Shown in pieces: positions 26,501 through 33,521 of a stretch of 33,521 nt of DNA. The stretch lies in NCBI GenBank assembly GCA_030066045.1, contig JASJCJ010000037.1, positions 1 to 33,521 of the forward strand. Direction: 5' to 3'. The stretch's first letter is position 1. Each line of letters opens with the position of its first letter. The stretch comes from Calothrix sp. MO_167.B12. Its GTDB lineage: Bacteria; Cyanobacteriota; Cyanobacteriia; Cyanobacteriales; Nostocaceae. The position numbers and the translations under genes are program-made. The notes beneath the pieces were generated by a model. That model ran no database searches and had not been told where the DNA came from. It was given only the letters and a program-made list of their open reading frames with translations.

Positions 26501-29500
26501 TTTATCATCTCATTTCCATTTGCATTATACACTGGAAAGAGCATGGTAAAAAATCTTTGGAATTATCATTAAAAGCAATTGAAATTGGTCTCAAAAATGG
26601 CGATCTAGAATATACAAGTTATGCTGCCATGTTCTATTCTCAAAATATATTTTTACTTGGAGTTAGCCTAGAAAAGGTTTATAATTCTCAATCTCAATAT
26701 ATTAATTTAATTTCTCAAATTAAAAATGAATTTTCTTTTTATTATACTAAAATATGGAGACAAGTAACTTTAACTTTACTAGATTATAATTGTGAAAAAT
26801 CCCCAGATTATCTGATAGGTGAAGAGTTTAATGAATTAGAAATATTACCTTATTTATCAGAAGTGAATAATCTTCAGTCGCTGTTTTCAATTTATTCAGC
26901 TAAAACTATACTTTGTTATTTATTTGGAGATTATCAAAAATCTATAGAGAATGCCAAATTAGCTGAAAATTATATAGAACCGATAACTACTACCATAGGG
27001 TATGTTAATTATATTTTCTATTATTCTTTAGCTATTCTGGCAGAATTATCTCAATCCTACAATCTACAAGAAAAATCTGATTTAAGTGAATGTCAAAGTC
27101 TTCTAGATATTGTAAATGCTAACCAAGAAAAGATGAAAGTATGGGCAGATAATTCTCCTGCTAACTATCAGCATAAATATTATTTAATAGAAGCTGAAAA
27201 AGCTCGTAATTATGGGCAAAAAATATTAGCAATGGATTATTATGATCGCGCCATTGCTGGAGCAAAAGAAAATGAATACATTCATGAAGAAGCTTTGGCT
27301 TATGAGAGAGCAGCAGACTTTTATCTTGCTTGCGGTAGGATGAAAATAGCAGAAATATATATTAAGTCAGCCTACAGTGCCTATGGTAATTGGGGAGCAA
27401 AGGCTAAGGTGGAAAACTTAAATTCTAAATATGCCCAGCTATTAAATAAAATATCTATACCAAATATCACAGATGCAATTACAATTAATCACAATTCAAT
27501 TATTACCAATAAAACTACCACTAATCAAATAGATTTAAAAGCAGTTATCAAAGCATCTCAAGCAATTGCTGGTGAAATTGTCCTAGATAAACTACTAGAA
27601 AAGATAATGGCAATTGTGTTAAGAAATGCTGGTGCCCAAGCATGCTATCTCTTGCTAGATGTAGAAGGAGAATTACTAATAAAGGCACAAAGTAAAATAG
27701 ATATAATAGATGAACAGATAGAAGTATTAGTGCATCCTAAACAAGTATGTATGTTACCTCTATCTATTATTAATTATGTGCATAGAAGTTGGCAAGATGT
27801 AGTGATTGATGATGTAACCTATGAAGGTATATTCTCTACAGATCCTTATATAGTTGCCAGAAAGCCTAAATCTATTTTATGTACTGCTATTGTTTATCAA
27901 GGTAAATGTATAGGTATCCTATATCTAGAAAATAACTTAACTTCAGGAGCCTTTACTTCTGATAGATTAGAAGTTTTAAAAATATTATCTTCCCAAGCAG
28001 CTATTTCGATTGAAAATGCTAGATTATATGAAAAAACCACCTCTTTAAATAGTAAATTAAGTCAAGAAATTAAAGAACGTAAACAGGCACAAGAAGACTT
28101 AACTAACAGCGAAAAAAGATTATCTCAATTTCTAGATGCTGTACCAGTAGGAATATTTGTAGTTGATTCTAGAGGTAAATCTCACTATGCCAATAAGACT
28201 GCACAAAAAATATTGGGTAAAGATATAGTATCAAATATGAGTTTAGATAAATTGCCAGAGTTTTATCAAGCTTATGTAACAGGTACCCAAGATATTTATC
28301 CTGCTGAGAAACAGCCTATTTTTAGGGCACTGCAAGGTGAAACTGTTACCGTAGATGATACTGAAATTCATCGAGGAGATCTAGTTATTCCCTTAGAGGT
28401 ATCAGCAACACCTATTTTCGATCGCCATGGTAAAATAATTTATGCGATTGCAGCTTTTATAGATATCACTGAAAGGAATCAAGCGGAAGCTCAAAGAATT
28501 AAGTTCACTAAAAAATTATCACAAAAAAATGTTGCTTTACAACGAGCTGCAGAGGAATTAGAGTACGCTAATACTAATTTAGAAAAAAAAGTCGAAGAAA
28601 GGACGCAAAAACTATCAGAAACTCTAGAAATTCTCAAAGCTACTCAATCTGAGTTACTAATTGAGAATGCTTTACTCAGAAGCGGAGAAAAAATTTCTAA
28701 TTATGAGTATCAAGTAGGAGGTAGTCTACCAATGGATGCACCTACCTATGTGGTACGTTCTGCAGATCGATATCTCTACAGATATTTGAAGTTAGGCGAA
28801 TTCTGTTATATCTTCAATGCCCGGCAAATGGGTAAGTCTAGTCTGCGAGTGCAAATTATGAACAGGCTACAAGCAGAGGGTTTTGTTTGTGCTGCTGTTG
28901 ATATTTCCGAGATTGGCAACCGTTATGTAACAATAGAACAGTGGTATGCGGGATTTATTTATATATTAGCCAATAGCTTGAACCTGTTAGAAAAAATAGA
29001 TATCCGTAAGTGGTGGCGTGAACATGAAATGTTGTCACCCGTTCAGCGTGTGAGCGAATTTTTCAATCAGGTATTACTGGAAAATATTAGTGAAAAAATT
29101 ATTATTTTTATTGATGAAATTGACAGCATGATTAACTTAGGCTTTAAGATTGATGATTTTTTCATCATGATTCGTAATTGCTATAATCAACGTGCTAATA
29201 ATATAGAATATAATAGACTGACTTTTGTGCTGCTTGGTGTAGCCACACCTTCTCAATTTATTCAAGATAAAAATCGTACTCCTTTTAATATTGGTAATGC
29301 CATTCGATTGCAAGGTTTTCAACTACATGAGGCTCAACCTTTACTACAAGGATTGCAAGAAAAAGTTAGTAATCCTCAAGCTGTACTGAAAGAAATATTA
29401 AAGTGGACAAATGGTCAGCCATTTTTAACCCAAAAAATTTGTAATCTAATTCGTAATTCGCCATACGCCATTGCTCCTGGGATAGAAGCAGAATGGATTG

Positions 29501-29847
29501 AGGATTTGGTACAAAATCAAATCATTGAAAATTGGGAATCTCAGGACGAGCCACAGCATTTAAAAACTATTAGAGATCGGCTTTACCGCTATGCGAAGCA
29601 TAATATTATTCGTCATCATACAGTAGAAAATCAGTCATTTAATCCGGGATTAGAACCTGTGAAACTGTGGAAAATTTATCAACAAATCTTAGAGGAAGGA
29701 GCAATTACCAAAGTTGATAGTATAGAAGTAAGAGAATTACTTTTATCTGGGTTAGTCATTCAAGAAAAAGGACTGCTCAAGATTCACAATCGCATTTATG
29801 AATTGATATTTGACCTTGGTTGGGTAAAAAGTATGTTAAAAGAATAG
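23575..29847 (+). CDS. Pseudokinase-AAA-GAF-PAS-AAA_35 multidomain signalling protein
   Basis: This 2090-residue protein resembles the cyanobacterial multi-sensor Ser/Thr kinase family. Residues 1-270 are a protein-kinase fold with Lys36 (VVLK), Glu54, Asn133 and [10 protein letters not shown] kept. The catalytic loop reads HCH (His128 for Asp) and the metal motif reads GFK (Gly147 for Asp), so it is probably a pseudokinase. About 295-560 is an AAA ATPase with Walker A GYPGTGKT (328-335) and Walker B VIFLDD (454-459). A long helical region (about 600-1310) follows, then GAF (about 1335-1480), PAS (about 1512-1632) and a coiled coil to about 1705. Relatives commonly end in a histidine kinase. 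Here the C-terminus is instead an AAA_35-type ATPase ([39 protein letters not shown]). The gene is visibly AT-rich. It is likely a cytoplasmic signal-integrating ATPase rather than a kinase. Confidence 0.9.
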   Translation: MFLIPGYELQAKISDRGNTSTYIGVRICDRQAVVLKIVHDNAATIEDIDKLKHEYEIIKSLEPEITSKCYGLEKVGNLYILVLQYSSSESLKNYIASRHINLRELIDLFIEIVKILGKLHTHKIIHCHIKTDNFMINPSTKKIKLIGFKNALNLKINIPTISHSKPIYGTFAYISPEQTGRMNRAIDYRTDFYSLGVTFYEIITGRLPFETKEPSELIHSHIAKQPVLPEQIVPEIPPVVSGIVMKLMSKNPEDRYQSTFGLINDLKICLIKLEIFNQIDAFPLGQKDIYSNFEIPQKLYGREAEINQLFSAFKRVQKGGKEIILVTGYPGTGKTELVNEVKKQIIEKDAYFISGKFSQIQQNIPYAALIQAFQELIKQLLTSNDLQIQTWQQKILTNLGSNAQIIIDFIPELEIIIGKQAPIPHLKFTEAQNRFNLVFQNFINIFSTKEHPLVIFLDDLHWADSGSLKLIQLLMNSSEIKHLLVVGTYRNYEVIHTNIFMNILEDMQNTKVKISTIILDSLNVEYIHQLLIDICHCKSEISYLLAEILHKKTNGNPFFLIQLLKAIHQEQLVEFDDCRGAWQWDIDRIQNMAISDNVIELMVSNISKLHHDTQNILKLASCIGSKFDLETLSIINRTKIERTENELLKIIETGLILPVNDHRTFTEFSVMRNNNPYQSKYKEYKFLHDRVQQAAYYLISDRQKQELHWQIGQLLLNQTSPEQIEEKIFDLVNQLNLGFEFNELQSDKYELAQLNLIAGHKAKVANAYISSLEYFRFALNLLDEDSWIANYELTFELYLGNIELEFINTNIESAFHLSKIAIKKAQNILDKINLYELQIKFCIYQNEMQQALDIGFKVLDILEINLSQEINKKLIIQDLLNLSEMTDIYKIKVIDILETITAPAFISNPTLVAPIIITMINICSQYGNTPSAAYAYGLYGLLLCGSIKDIDLGYKFGKLALSLVEKLDVQQTMSRVYHLISICIIHWKEHGKKSLELSLKAIEIGLKNGDLEYTSYAAMFYSQNIFLLGVSLEKVYNSQSQYINLISQIKNEFSFYYTKIWRQVTLTLLDYNCEKSPDYLIGEEFNELEILPYLSEVNNLQSLFSIYSAKTILCYLFGDYQKSIENAKLAENYIEPITTTIGYVNYIFYYSLAILAELSQSYNLQEKSDLSECQSLLDIVNANQEKMKVWADNSPANYQHKYYLIEAEKARNYGQKILAMDYYDRAIAGAKENEYIHEEALAYERAADFYLACGRMKIAEIYIKSAYSAYGNWGAKAKVENLNSKYAQLLNKISIPNITDAITINHNSIITNKTTTNQIDLKAVIKASQAIAGEIVLDKLLEKIMAIVLRNAGAQACYLLLDVEGELLIKAQSKIDIIDEQIEVLVHPKQVCMLPLSIINYVHRSWQDVVIDDVTYEGIFSTDPYIVARKPKSILCTAIVYQGKCIGILYLENNLTSGAFTSDRLEVLKILSSQAAISIENARLYEKTTSLNSKLSQEIKERKQAQEDLTNSEKRLSQFLDAVPVGIFVVDSRGKSHYANKTAQKILGKDIVSNMSLDKLPEFYQAYVTGTQDIYPAEKQPIFRALQGETVTVDDTEIHRGDLVIPLEVSATPIFDRHGKIIYAIAAFIDITERNQAEAQRIKFTKKLSQKNVALQRAAEELEYANTNLEKKVEERTQKLSETLEILKATQSELLIENALLRSGEKISNYEYQVGGSLPMDAPTYVVRSADRYLYRYLKLGEFCYIFNARQMGKSSLRVQIMNRLQAEGFVCAAVDISEIGNRYVTIEQWYAGFIYILANSLNLLEKIDIRKWWREHEMLSPVQRVSEFFNQVLLENISEKIIIFIDEIDSMINLGFKIDDFFIMIRNCYNQRANNIEYNRLTFVLLGVATPSQFIQDKNRTPFNIGNAIRLQGFQLHEAQPLLQGLQEKVSNPQAVLKEILKWTNGQPFLTQKICNLIRNSPYAIAPGIEAEWIEDLVQNQIIENWESQDEPQHLKTIRDRLYRYAKHNIIRHHTVENQSFNPGLEPVKLWKIYQQILEEGAITKVDSIEVRELLLSGLVIQEKGLLKIHNRIYELIFDLGWVKSMLKE

Positions 29848-29909
29848 GGCATAAAATTTTAGTAATTAAAATTTAAGGATGTAAATTAAAAACGTGATTT
29901 CATAATAAG

Positions 29910-30563
29910 TTAATTTGAATAAAATTGCTGTGCCCAATGTCGATATCTCATAATTTCGCCATCCCTATCACATAACAAAGGATAAGTTTGGTAAAGCTTA
30001 TTTTCCAGAATAGTGATATCTTTTTTCATTTCCTGTTTCAACACTTTAAGCACTGGTGATATTAAAGCCAATGCTATAGTTTTGTTAAAGATTTTTTTTA
30101 CACTAATCAGTAAGCGAACATCAATAGATTTCTCATTCACTGGTGTTGTCAAAAACAGGAGAATGAATTGCAATTTGCCGATTCCAGTTATGGAATATCT
30201 TTGTAAGCTATAACCCAAGCCATAAAGGGCAATTTCGTATTTAGTTTCTATCTTTAAGTCCAATGTTGCAGCTTTAAAAGCCTGTCCTGAATAAAGGCGT
30301 TACTTCCAAACTGAACCATCTACATCACAACCTTGACTTTTTGCAGAATGGTCGGAATGTACTATCGGGAAATGGGCAATATCTACAACTTGTTCGTGTA
30401 GATCTTGTACATGGGAACTGATTTGCCACTGACCCACTGGTTTAAAATTTGTCCAATCTTGAGAATTTAATTCAGGTATTTGTGGTAGCTCCCAAGTCGG
30501 TGGTTTCCCTTGACCATGATAATAAACTAAAATCACCCCGTTTAATTCTCGGATACACCAAGC
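29910..30563 (-). pseudogene. Rieske-type oxygenase remnant
   Basis: The minus strand encodes the middle and end of a Rieske non-haem iron oxygenase. QAWCIRELNG and VYYHGQGKPPTWELP come from the junction after the Rieske domain, VVDIAHFPIVHSDH is the mononuclear iron-site region, and the C-terminal part ends ENKLYQTYPLLCDRDGEIMR and YRHWAQQFYSN. An in-frame TAA at 30300-30302 splits it, and the N-terminal Rieske cluster domain is missing, cut off where an IS5-type remnant begins at 30569. It cannot make an active enzyme. The substrate of the ancestor is unknown. Confidence 0.85.
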
Positions 30564-30568
30564 CTGAG

Positions 30569-30969
30569 AGGATGTTTGGAAAGTATTAAACGAATCAATT
30601 AAGCGAGTCTCCTAAGCATTAACCGAATCATTGCAACTTGCACAAATGTTTCATGGGTATGCGGTAAGATTTCGTAGTCTTTGCTCAATAGTAAACCGTT
30701 TGCCATTTGGGATAGTCATGGGGCAACATACGCCATGCACAACCCGCACAAAGAATATAAAAGATTGCACTAACCACACACCACGTATGTCAACGCAACG
30801 AGGACGACAACCTGTATTTTCCCGAGGAATAAGCACAGATAGTAATTCCCATTGTTCATCTGTTAGATCTGTTGGGTATGATGTAGACATTGCTCTAGTA
30901 ACCCTGTCGCATTTTTATCTACTGACAGAATACCGTTACTGGAGCTTTTTTAGACTTTCCAAACATCCT
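30569..30969 (-). mobile_element. IS5-type insertion sequence, internally deleted
   Basis: Perfect 16-bp terminal inverted repeats, AGGATGTTTGGAAAGT (30569-30584) and its complement (30954-30969), are flanked by CTGAG on both sides (30564-30568 and 30970-30974), the target duplication. At 401 bp it is about half the usual length of this IS group. It is non-autonomous because its transposase gene is shifted and deleted. Confidence 0.85.
30599..30890 (-). pseudogene. IS5-family transposase, frameshifted and internally deleted
   Basis: The N-terminus MSTSYPTDLTDEQWELLSVL and [11 protein letters not shown] is typical of IS5-family DUF4096-type transposases. A frameshift after VDIRG moves the frame to [20 protein letters not shown] and [10 protein letters not shown]. 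The sequence then jumps to the transposase C-terminus, KDYEILPHTHETFVQVAMIR followed by LMLRRLA and TAA at 30599. The catalytic DDE core is deleted. Confidence 0.85.
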
Positions 30970-30974
30970 CTGAG

Positions 30975-31045
30975 GAGCCGTGTGAAGTTAACGTTTCATG
31001 CACGGTTTTGTAGCCGAGTCAGGAGGGCGACTTCCTGGCTTAGGC
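30975..31045 (+). ncRNA. Group II intron 3' end (domains V and VI), fragment
   Basis: GAGCCGTGTGAAG at 30975 and TTTCATGCACGGTTT ending at 31008 form the 34-nt domain V hairpin of a group II intron: a lower stem GAGCCGTG / CACGGTTT with the AGC catalytic triad, and an upper stem TGAAGT / GTTTCA. The terminal loop is TAAC instead of the usual GNRA. A domain VI-like hairpin follows (TCAGGA / TTCCTG within 31018-31037), and the intron end is near 31042. Domains I-IV and the reverse transcriptase are absent, so this is a remnant. Confidence 0.75.
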
Positions 31046-31180
31046 ATCCAAGTAGGAGTAGGGGCACGTCATCCACAACATTTTGGTGGAGCAAATTATC
31101 TTAGTGGTGCCGTGCCCTAAGGAAAAATGTGTATGTTGCAAACATTATTTGTAGCTTGCAAATGACCAATGACGAGTCAG
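31046..31180. repeat. Imperfect palindromic repeat upstream of the lexA 3' end
   Basis: AGTAGGGGCACGTCATCCAC and GTGGTGCCGTGCCCTAA face each other across a short AT-rich centre (about 31052-31121), forming an imperfect inverted repeat. The remaining 60 bp up to the lexA stop show nothing recognisable. Confidence 0.4.
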
Positions 31181-31789
31181 TTAGTGATGATAATGTCTCC
31201 AAACACCTACAAGGGAACCCTGTACCTCTACTTGAGGTGCTGATACTTCGATGGGTTGGTATTGGGGATTTGCTGGCTTGAGGGTAACAATATCCCCCTG
31301 GCGGAAAAATTGCTTCAAAGTTGTACCATATCCTTCCACCCTCGCTGCCACAATTGTACCATCCTTAATCATGTCTGGTTCTGATACGGGGCGTAAAAAT
31401 ACCAAATCCCCATCTAAAATTGAGTCTTCAATCATACTGTCACCAGTCACCCGCAAGGCATAGGTGTGGGACGGTAAACTTAAATTAGCAAAATCAATAT
31501 GCTCCACCGCATCGGTAAATGGTTCTACCAAACCACCGGCGGCGATAGTCCCCAAAACAGGGATACCTGGTTTTAAAGATTTTAAAATCCGAATCGTTCG
31601 CGCTTTACCTTCAGTCCATTCAATGTATCCCTTATTGCGTAAATGCTCTAAGCGACTTTGAATTGGTGCTGGTGATTTTAACTGCATGGCTTCCATCATT
31701 TGCCTAATGGAAGGCGAATGCTGACGGCTACGAATATATTCCCTGAGCCAATCATATAATTCTTGTTGAGCTTCTGTTAGTCTTTCCAT
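31181..31789 (-). CDS. lexA: LexA repressor
   Basis: The 202-residue protein is a LexA-type transcriptional regulator. The N-terminal winged helix includes SPSIRQMMEAMQLKSPAPIQ (about 25-44). The C-terminal S24 peptidase-like domain has the self-cleavage bond Ala84-Gly85 (TIAAGG), the nucleophile Ser118 (GDSM) and the general base Lys159 (TTLKQF), all intact, so self-cleavage is possible. In cyanobacteria LexA controls SOS genes in some species and redox/carbon genes in others. The ATG at 31789 is preferred to the longer frame from 31858, because that extension would run through the LexA box. The upstream boxes suggest autoregulation. Confidence 0.95.
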   Translation of the reverse strand: MERLTEAQQELYDWLREYIRSRQHSPSIRQMMEAMQLKSPAPIQSRLEHLRNKGYIEWTEGKARTIRILKSLKPGIPVLGTIAAGGLVEPFTDAVEHIDFANLSLPSHTYALRVTGDSMIEDSILDGDLVFLRPVSEPDMIKDGTIVAARVEGYGTTLKQFFRQGDIVTLKPANPQYQPIEVSAPQVEVQGSLVGVWRHYHH

Positions 31790-31808
31790 AAATTTTGCTG
31801 GGAGGTAA

Positions 31809-31837
31809 AGTACAATTGTCCTAAGAACATTAGTACT
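31809..31837 (-). promoter_or_regulatory. LexA box in the lexA promoter, with a second near-match
   Basis: On the minus strand 31837-31824 reads AGTACTAATGTTCT, a full match to the cyanobacterial LexA consensus RGTACNNNDGTWCB described in Anabaena. On the plus strand 31809-31822 reads AGTACAATTGTCCT, with one mismatch (C for W). The sites lie about 20-50 bp upstream of the lexA start, where bound LexA would block transcription of its own gene. Confidence 0.8.
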
Positions 31838-31886
31838 ACAAAAAAGCTCTCCCTGCATGAGAATTTCTGGATGTGAAATTTAGATA

Positions 31887-32100
31887 GGGCTTGGAGCAAA
31901 AAGTCATGATTGTGGAGGTAGGGAATAGGCAATAGGCAATAGGCAATAGTTACAGCCTATGGGTTTCTATTTTTTTACTCGCAAAAAATACCAGATGCAA
32001 GGATTTGAGGTTGAAAATCCTAATTCCCTTACACGCCCTTGACCAAAAAATAGCCCAAAAGCATTGATAAATCAATGTTTTATACTTATTCAGCAGACCC
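31887..32100 (+). mobile_element. Family A element with TAGATA target duplication
   Basis: A 214-bp element starts GGGCTTGGAGC and ends TTATTCAGCAGACCC. It is flanked by TAGATA at 31881-31886 and 32101-32106, an exact 6-bp duplication. It includes a short GGCAATA heptamer tract and a TTACAGCC segment shared with the copy at 11612. It has no coding capacity. Confidence 0.8.
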
Positions 32101-32106
32101 TAGATA

Positions 32107-32250
32107 GGGCTTGCTGTTCGCGTAGCGTTAGCTATAAAAGTCATGATTGTGGGGGTAGGGAACTCGTAACAGGGGACAGGGAACAGTTTCAACCTTATAC
32201 CCCTATTCTCTTGCACTTTTTGATCCAAAAAGAACCTGAGGTGCTTACAA
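32107..32250 (+). mobile_element. Second, abutting family A fragment
   Basis: GGGCTTGCTG begins directly after the TAGATA at 32101-32106, and AAAAGTCATGATTGTGG follows, interrupted by a GTTCGCGTAGCGTTAGC palindrome insertion. The right end is not recognisable, so the 3' boundary given is approximate. The sequence runs up to the argF stop. Confidence 0.55.
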
Positions 32251-32268
32251 TATAAGATTTTTAGAGTG

Positions 32269-33189
32269 TCAATTTGCTCCTAAAATACTAGCCAGCAAGG
32301 CTTTTTGGGCGTGCATTCGGTTTTCTGCTTGTTCCCAAACTAGGGATTGAGAACCTTCAATGACTTCATCAGTAATTTCTTCACTGCGATGTGCTGGTAA
32401 ACAGTGTAAAACTATGGCATCTTTTGCTGCCAGACTTAATAATTGGGTATTAATTTGGTATGGTTGAAAAATGGGGTTGCGATCGCTTGCTTGGGATTCT
32501 TGTCCCATACTAGCCCACACGTCTGTGTAAATTACATGGGTGCCTTCCGTTGCGGCGTGGGGATCTTTAATAATTGTGACTTGGGTTGTATTATTAGCGA
32601 TCGCTCGTGCTTTTTCAATAATCATAGCATTGGGTTCGTAGCCACTGGGGGTGGCAATTCGTACATTCATCCCTACCAGGGCGCAACCCAGCATCAGAGA
32701 ATTGGCAACGTTATTACCATCACCCACATAGGTTAAAGTTAAGTCCTTAAGTTGACCAAAATGTTCTTTAATGGTCATTAAATCTGCCAAAATTTGACAA
32801 GGATGTTCTAAATCTGTCAAGGCATTAATTACGGGTATTTTAGCGTACTTGGCAAAGGTTTCCAACTCATCTTGAGCAAAGGTGCGAATTGCCAAAACAT
32901 CTAAATATCTGTCTAGTACTCGTGCTGTATCTTGTATGGGTTCGCCACGGCTAACTTGGGTAACATTAGGATTGAGATCGATTACCTGTCCACCCAACTG
33001 GTACATTGCGACTGTGAAGCTAACTCTGGTGCGGGTAGAAGCTTTGGAAAACAACAGTCCCAAGGTTTTATGGCAGCGCAAATTCAACTGCTGGGATTTG
33101 AGTTGAGCTGCTAGTTGCAGTAATTCTTGAACTTCAGTCGGACTGAGTTCGGCTAGACTTAACAAATCTCGTCCAATCAACGCTGCCAT
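32269..33189 (-). CDS. argF: Ornithine carbamoyltransferase
   Basis: The 306-residue enzyme transfers the carbamoyl group from carbamoyl phosphate to ornithine to form citrulline in arginine biosynthesis. Carbamoyl-phosphate binding residues are in Ser51-Thr-Arg-Thr-Arg55 (STRTR) and His129-Pro-Cys-Gln132 (HPCQ). The ornithine site includes HCLPAHR (His262-Cys263) and the DGNNVANSL segment. The length is standard for catabolic/anabolic OTCases; in a cyanobacterium the biosynthetic role is expected. Start ATG at 33189 (MAALIGRDLLSL) matches the family. It is in the same direction as lexA but separated from it by the family A elements. Confidence 0.97.
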   Translation of the reverse strand: MAALIGRDLLSLAELSPTEVQELLQLAAQLKSQQLNLRCHKTLGLLFSKASTRTRVSFTVAMYQLGGQVIDLNPNVTQVSRGEPIQDTARVLDRYLDVLAIRTFAQDELETFAKYAKIPVINALTDLEHPCQILADLMTIKEHFGQLKDLTLTYVGDGNNVANSLMLGCALVGMNVRIATPSGYEPNAMIIEKARAIANNTTQVTIIKDPHAATEGTHVIYTDVWASMGQESQASDRNPIFQPYQINTQLLSLAAKDAIVLHCLPAHRSEEITDEVIEGSQSLVWEQAENRMHAQKALLASILGAN

Positions 33190-33521
33190 GCTTCCAATGC
33201 TTAAATAACTGGTTTCTTTATCCTGGGGTTAGGATTGAGAGACAAAATTAATGCTCCTCAAAACTCTATCAAATTATTGTCACCTTTTGTTTGCCTGGAA
33301 AATAGTTGTTAGTTGACAGTTGACGGTTGACAGTTGATAGCTTAGGTGTGGGAGCCGCACTCGAGATATTTTTATCCTTGGTTGTGAGATTTGTACCGAA
33401 ATATTGGGGTCTGGTGCCCTGTCTTTTGAGGCAGAATGTTTTTGGGACGGGGTTTGAATCCCGGTCACAAAAACAAACTTATTACTTATTACTTATTACT
33501 TATTACTTAATTCAACTGGGG
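33190..33521. other. Intergenic region at the window end with simple repeats
   Basis: Upstream of argF there are TTGACAG-type tandem units (about 33305-33340) and a TTATTAC heptamer array (33478-33508). The segment TTTTGGGACGGGGTTTGAATCCCGG around 33430-33466 resembles part of a dispersed repeat also seen near 18160, where GGACGAGG...CCCCGTCC is present. No gene is visible; argF promoter elements should lie at its left edge. Confidence 0.5.

Noticed and set aside
30631-31104. 157-codon plus-strand frame near 30.8 kb
   Set aside because: It is antisense to the IS5-type transposase remnant and continues through the inverted repeat and the group II intron tail, so it is an accidental frame.
33430-33470. 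Possible tRNA T-arm (GGGGTTTGAATCCC)
   Set aside because: There is no acceptor, D-arm or anticodon arm around it, and related sequence (GGACGAGG...CCCCGTCC, CACCAGACCC) near 18160-18215 shows that it belongs to a dispersed repeat.

Overview
This is a stretch of cyanobacterial chromosome, most likely from a filamentous, heterocyst-type Nostocales genome. The evidence is the many GCGATCGC (HIP1) octamers, petG and a cytM-like cytochrome, a cyanobacterial LexA with a matching LexA box, a COP23-domain protein, and abundant heptamer simple repeats and small palindromic elements between genes. The genus is inferred from general character only.

Layout. 0.5-8.4 kb holds mostly housekeeping or conserved genes: a class V aminotransferase, two conserved hypotheticals, a COP23 protein, rsmD and hisH on the minus strand, a pyroglutamyl-peptidase-like protein and a DUF3370 protein. 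8.4-9.2 kb is a repeat island next to petG, which is too short for ordinary ORF lists. 9.3-11.6 kb has a decayed tnpB, a membrane-anchored cytochrome c (cytM-like, TTG start) and an XdhC/CoxI-family protein. 11.6-12.3 kb is nested mobile elements. 12.3-18.0 kb (minus) carries a 1549-residue protein with 13 TPRs and a CHAT-like domain, plus a 246-residue protein that resembles only its N-terminal part. 18.6-23.4 kb (plus) carries two tandem, enlarged carotenoid-oxygenase paralogues. 23.6-29.8 kb is one 2090-residue signalling protein: kinase-like, AAA, helical repeats, GAF, PAS, coiled coil and a second AAA-like domain. 29.9-31.1 kb is a layered graveyard: a Rieske oxygenase pseudogene, an internally deleted IS5-type element and the 3' end of a group II intron. 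lexA and argF (both minus) finish the window, separated by further small elements.

The most unusual block is 12.3-29.8 kb. The CHAT-like domain lacks both expected catalytic residues (Tyr and Asn in place of His and Cys). The kinase-like domain lacks both catalytic aspartates (HCH for HRD, GFK for DFG) while its ATPase motifs look intact. The oxygenases keep all four iron-binding histidines but carry extra helical inserts. This can be read as a set of scaffold/regulatory proteins with dead enzyme heads beside a pair of possibly active oxygenases. That they act together is a hypothesis from proximity only.

The intergenic DNA records several mobile-element families with readable boundaries: a TA-flanked palindromic element inserted into an older palindrome, an element with TANNTA target duplications, an IS5-type deletion derivative with a 5-bp duplication, and smaller inverted-repeat elements.
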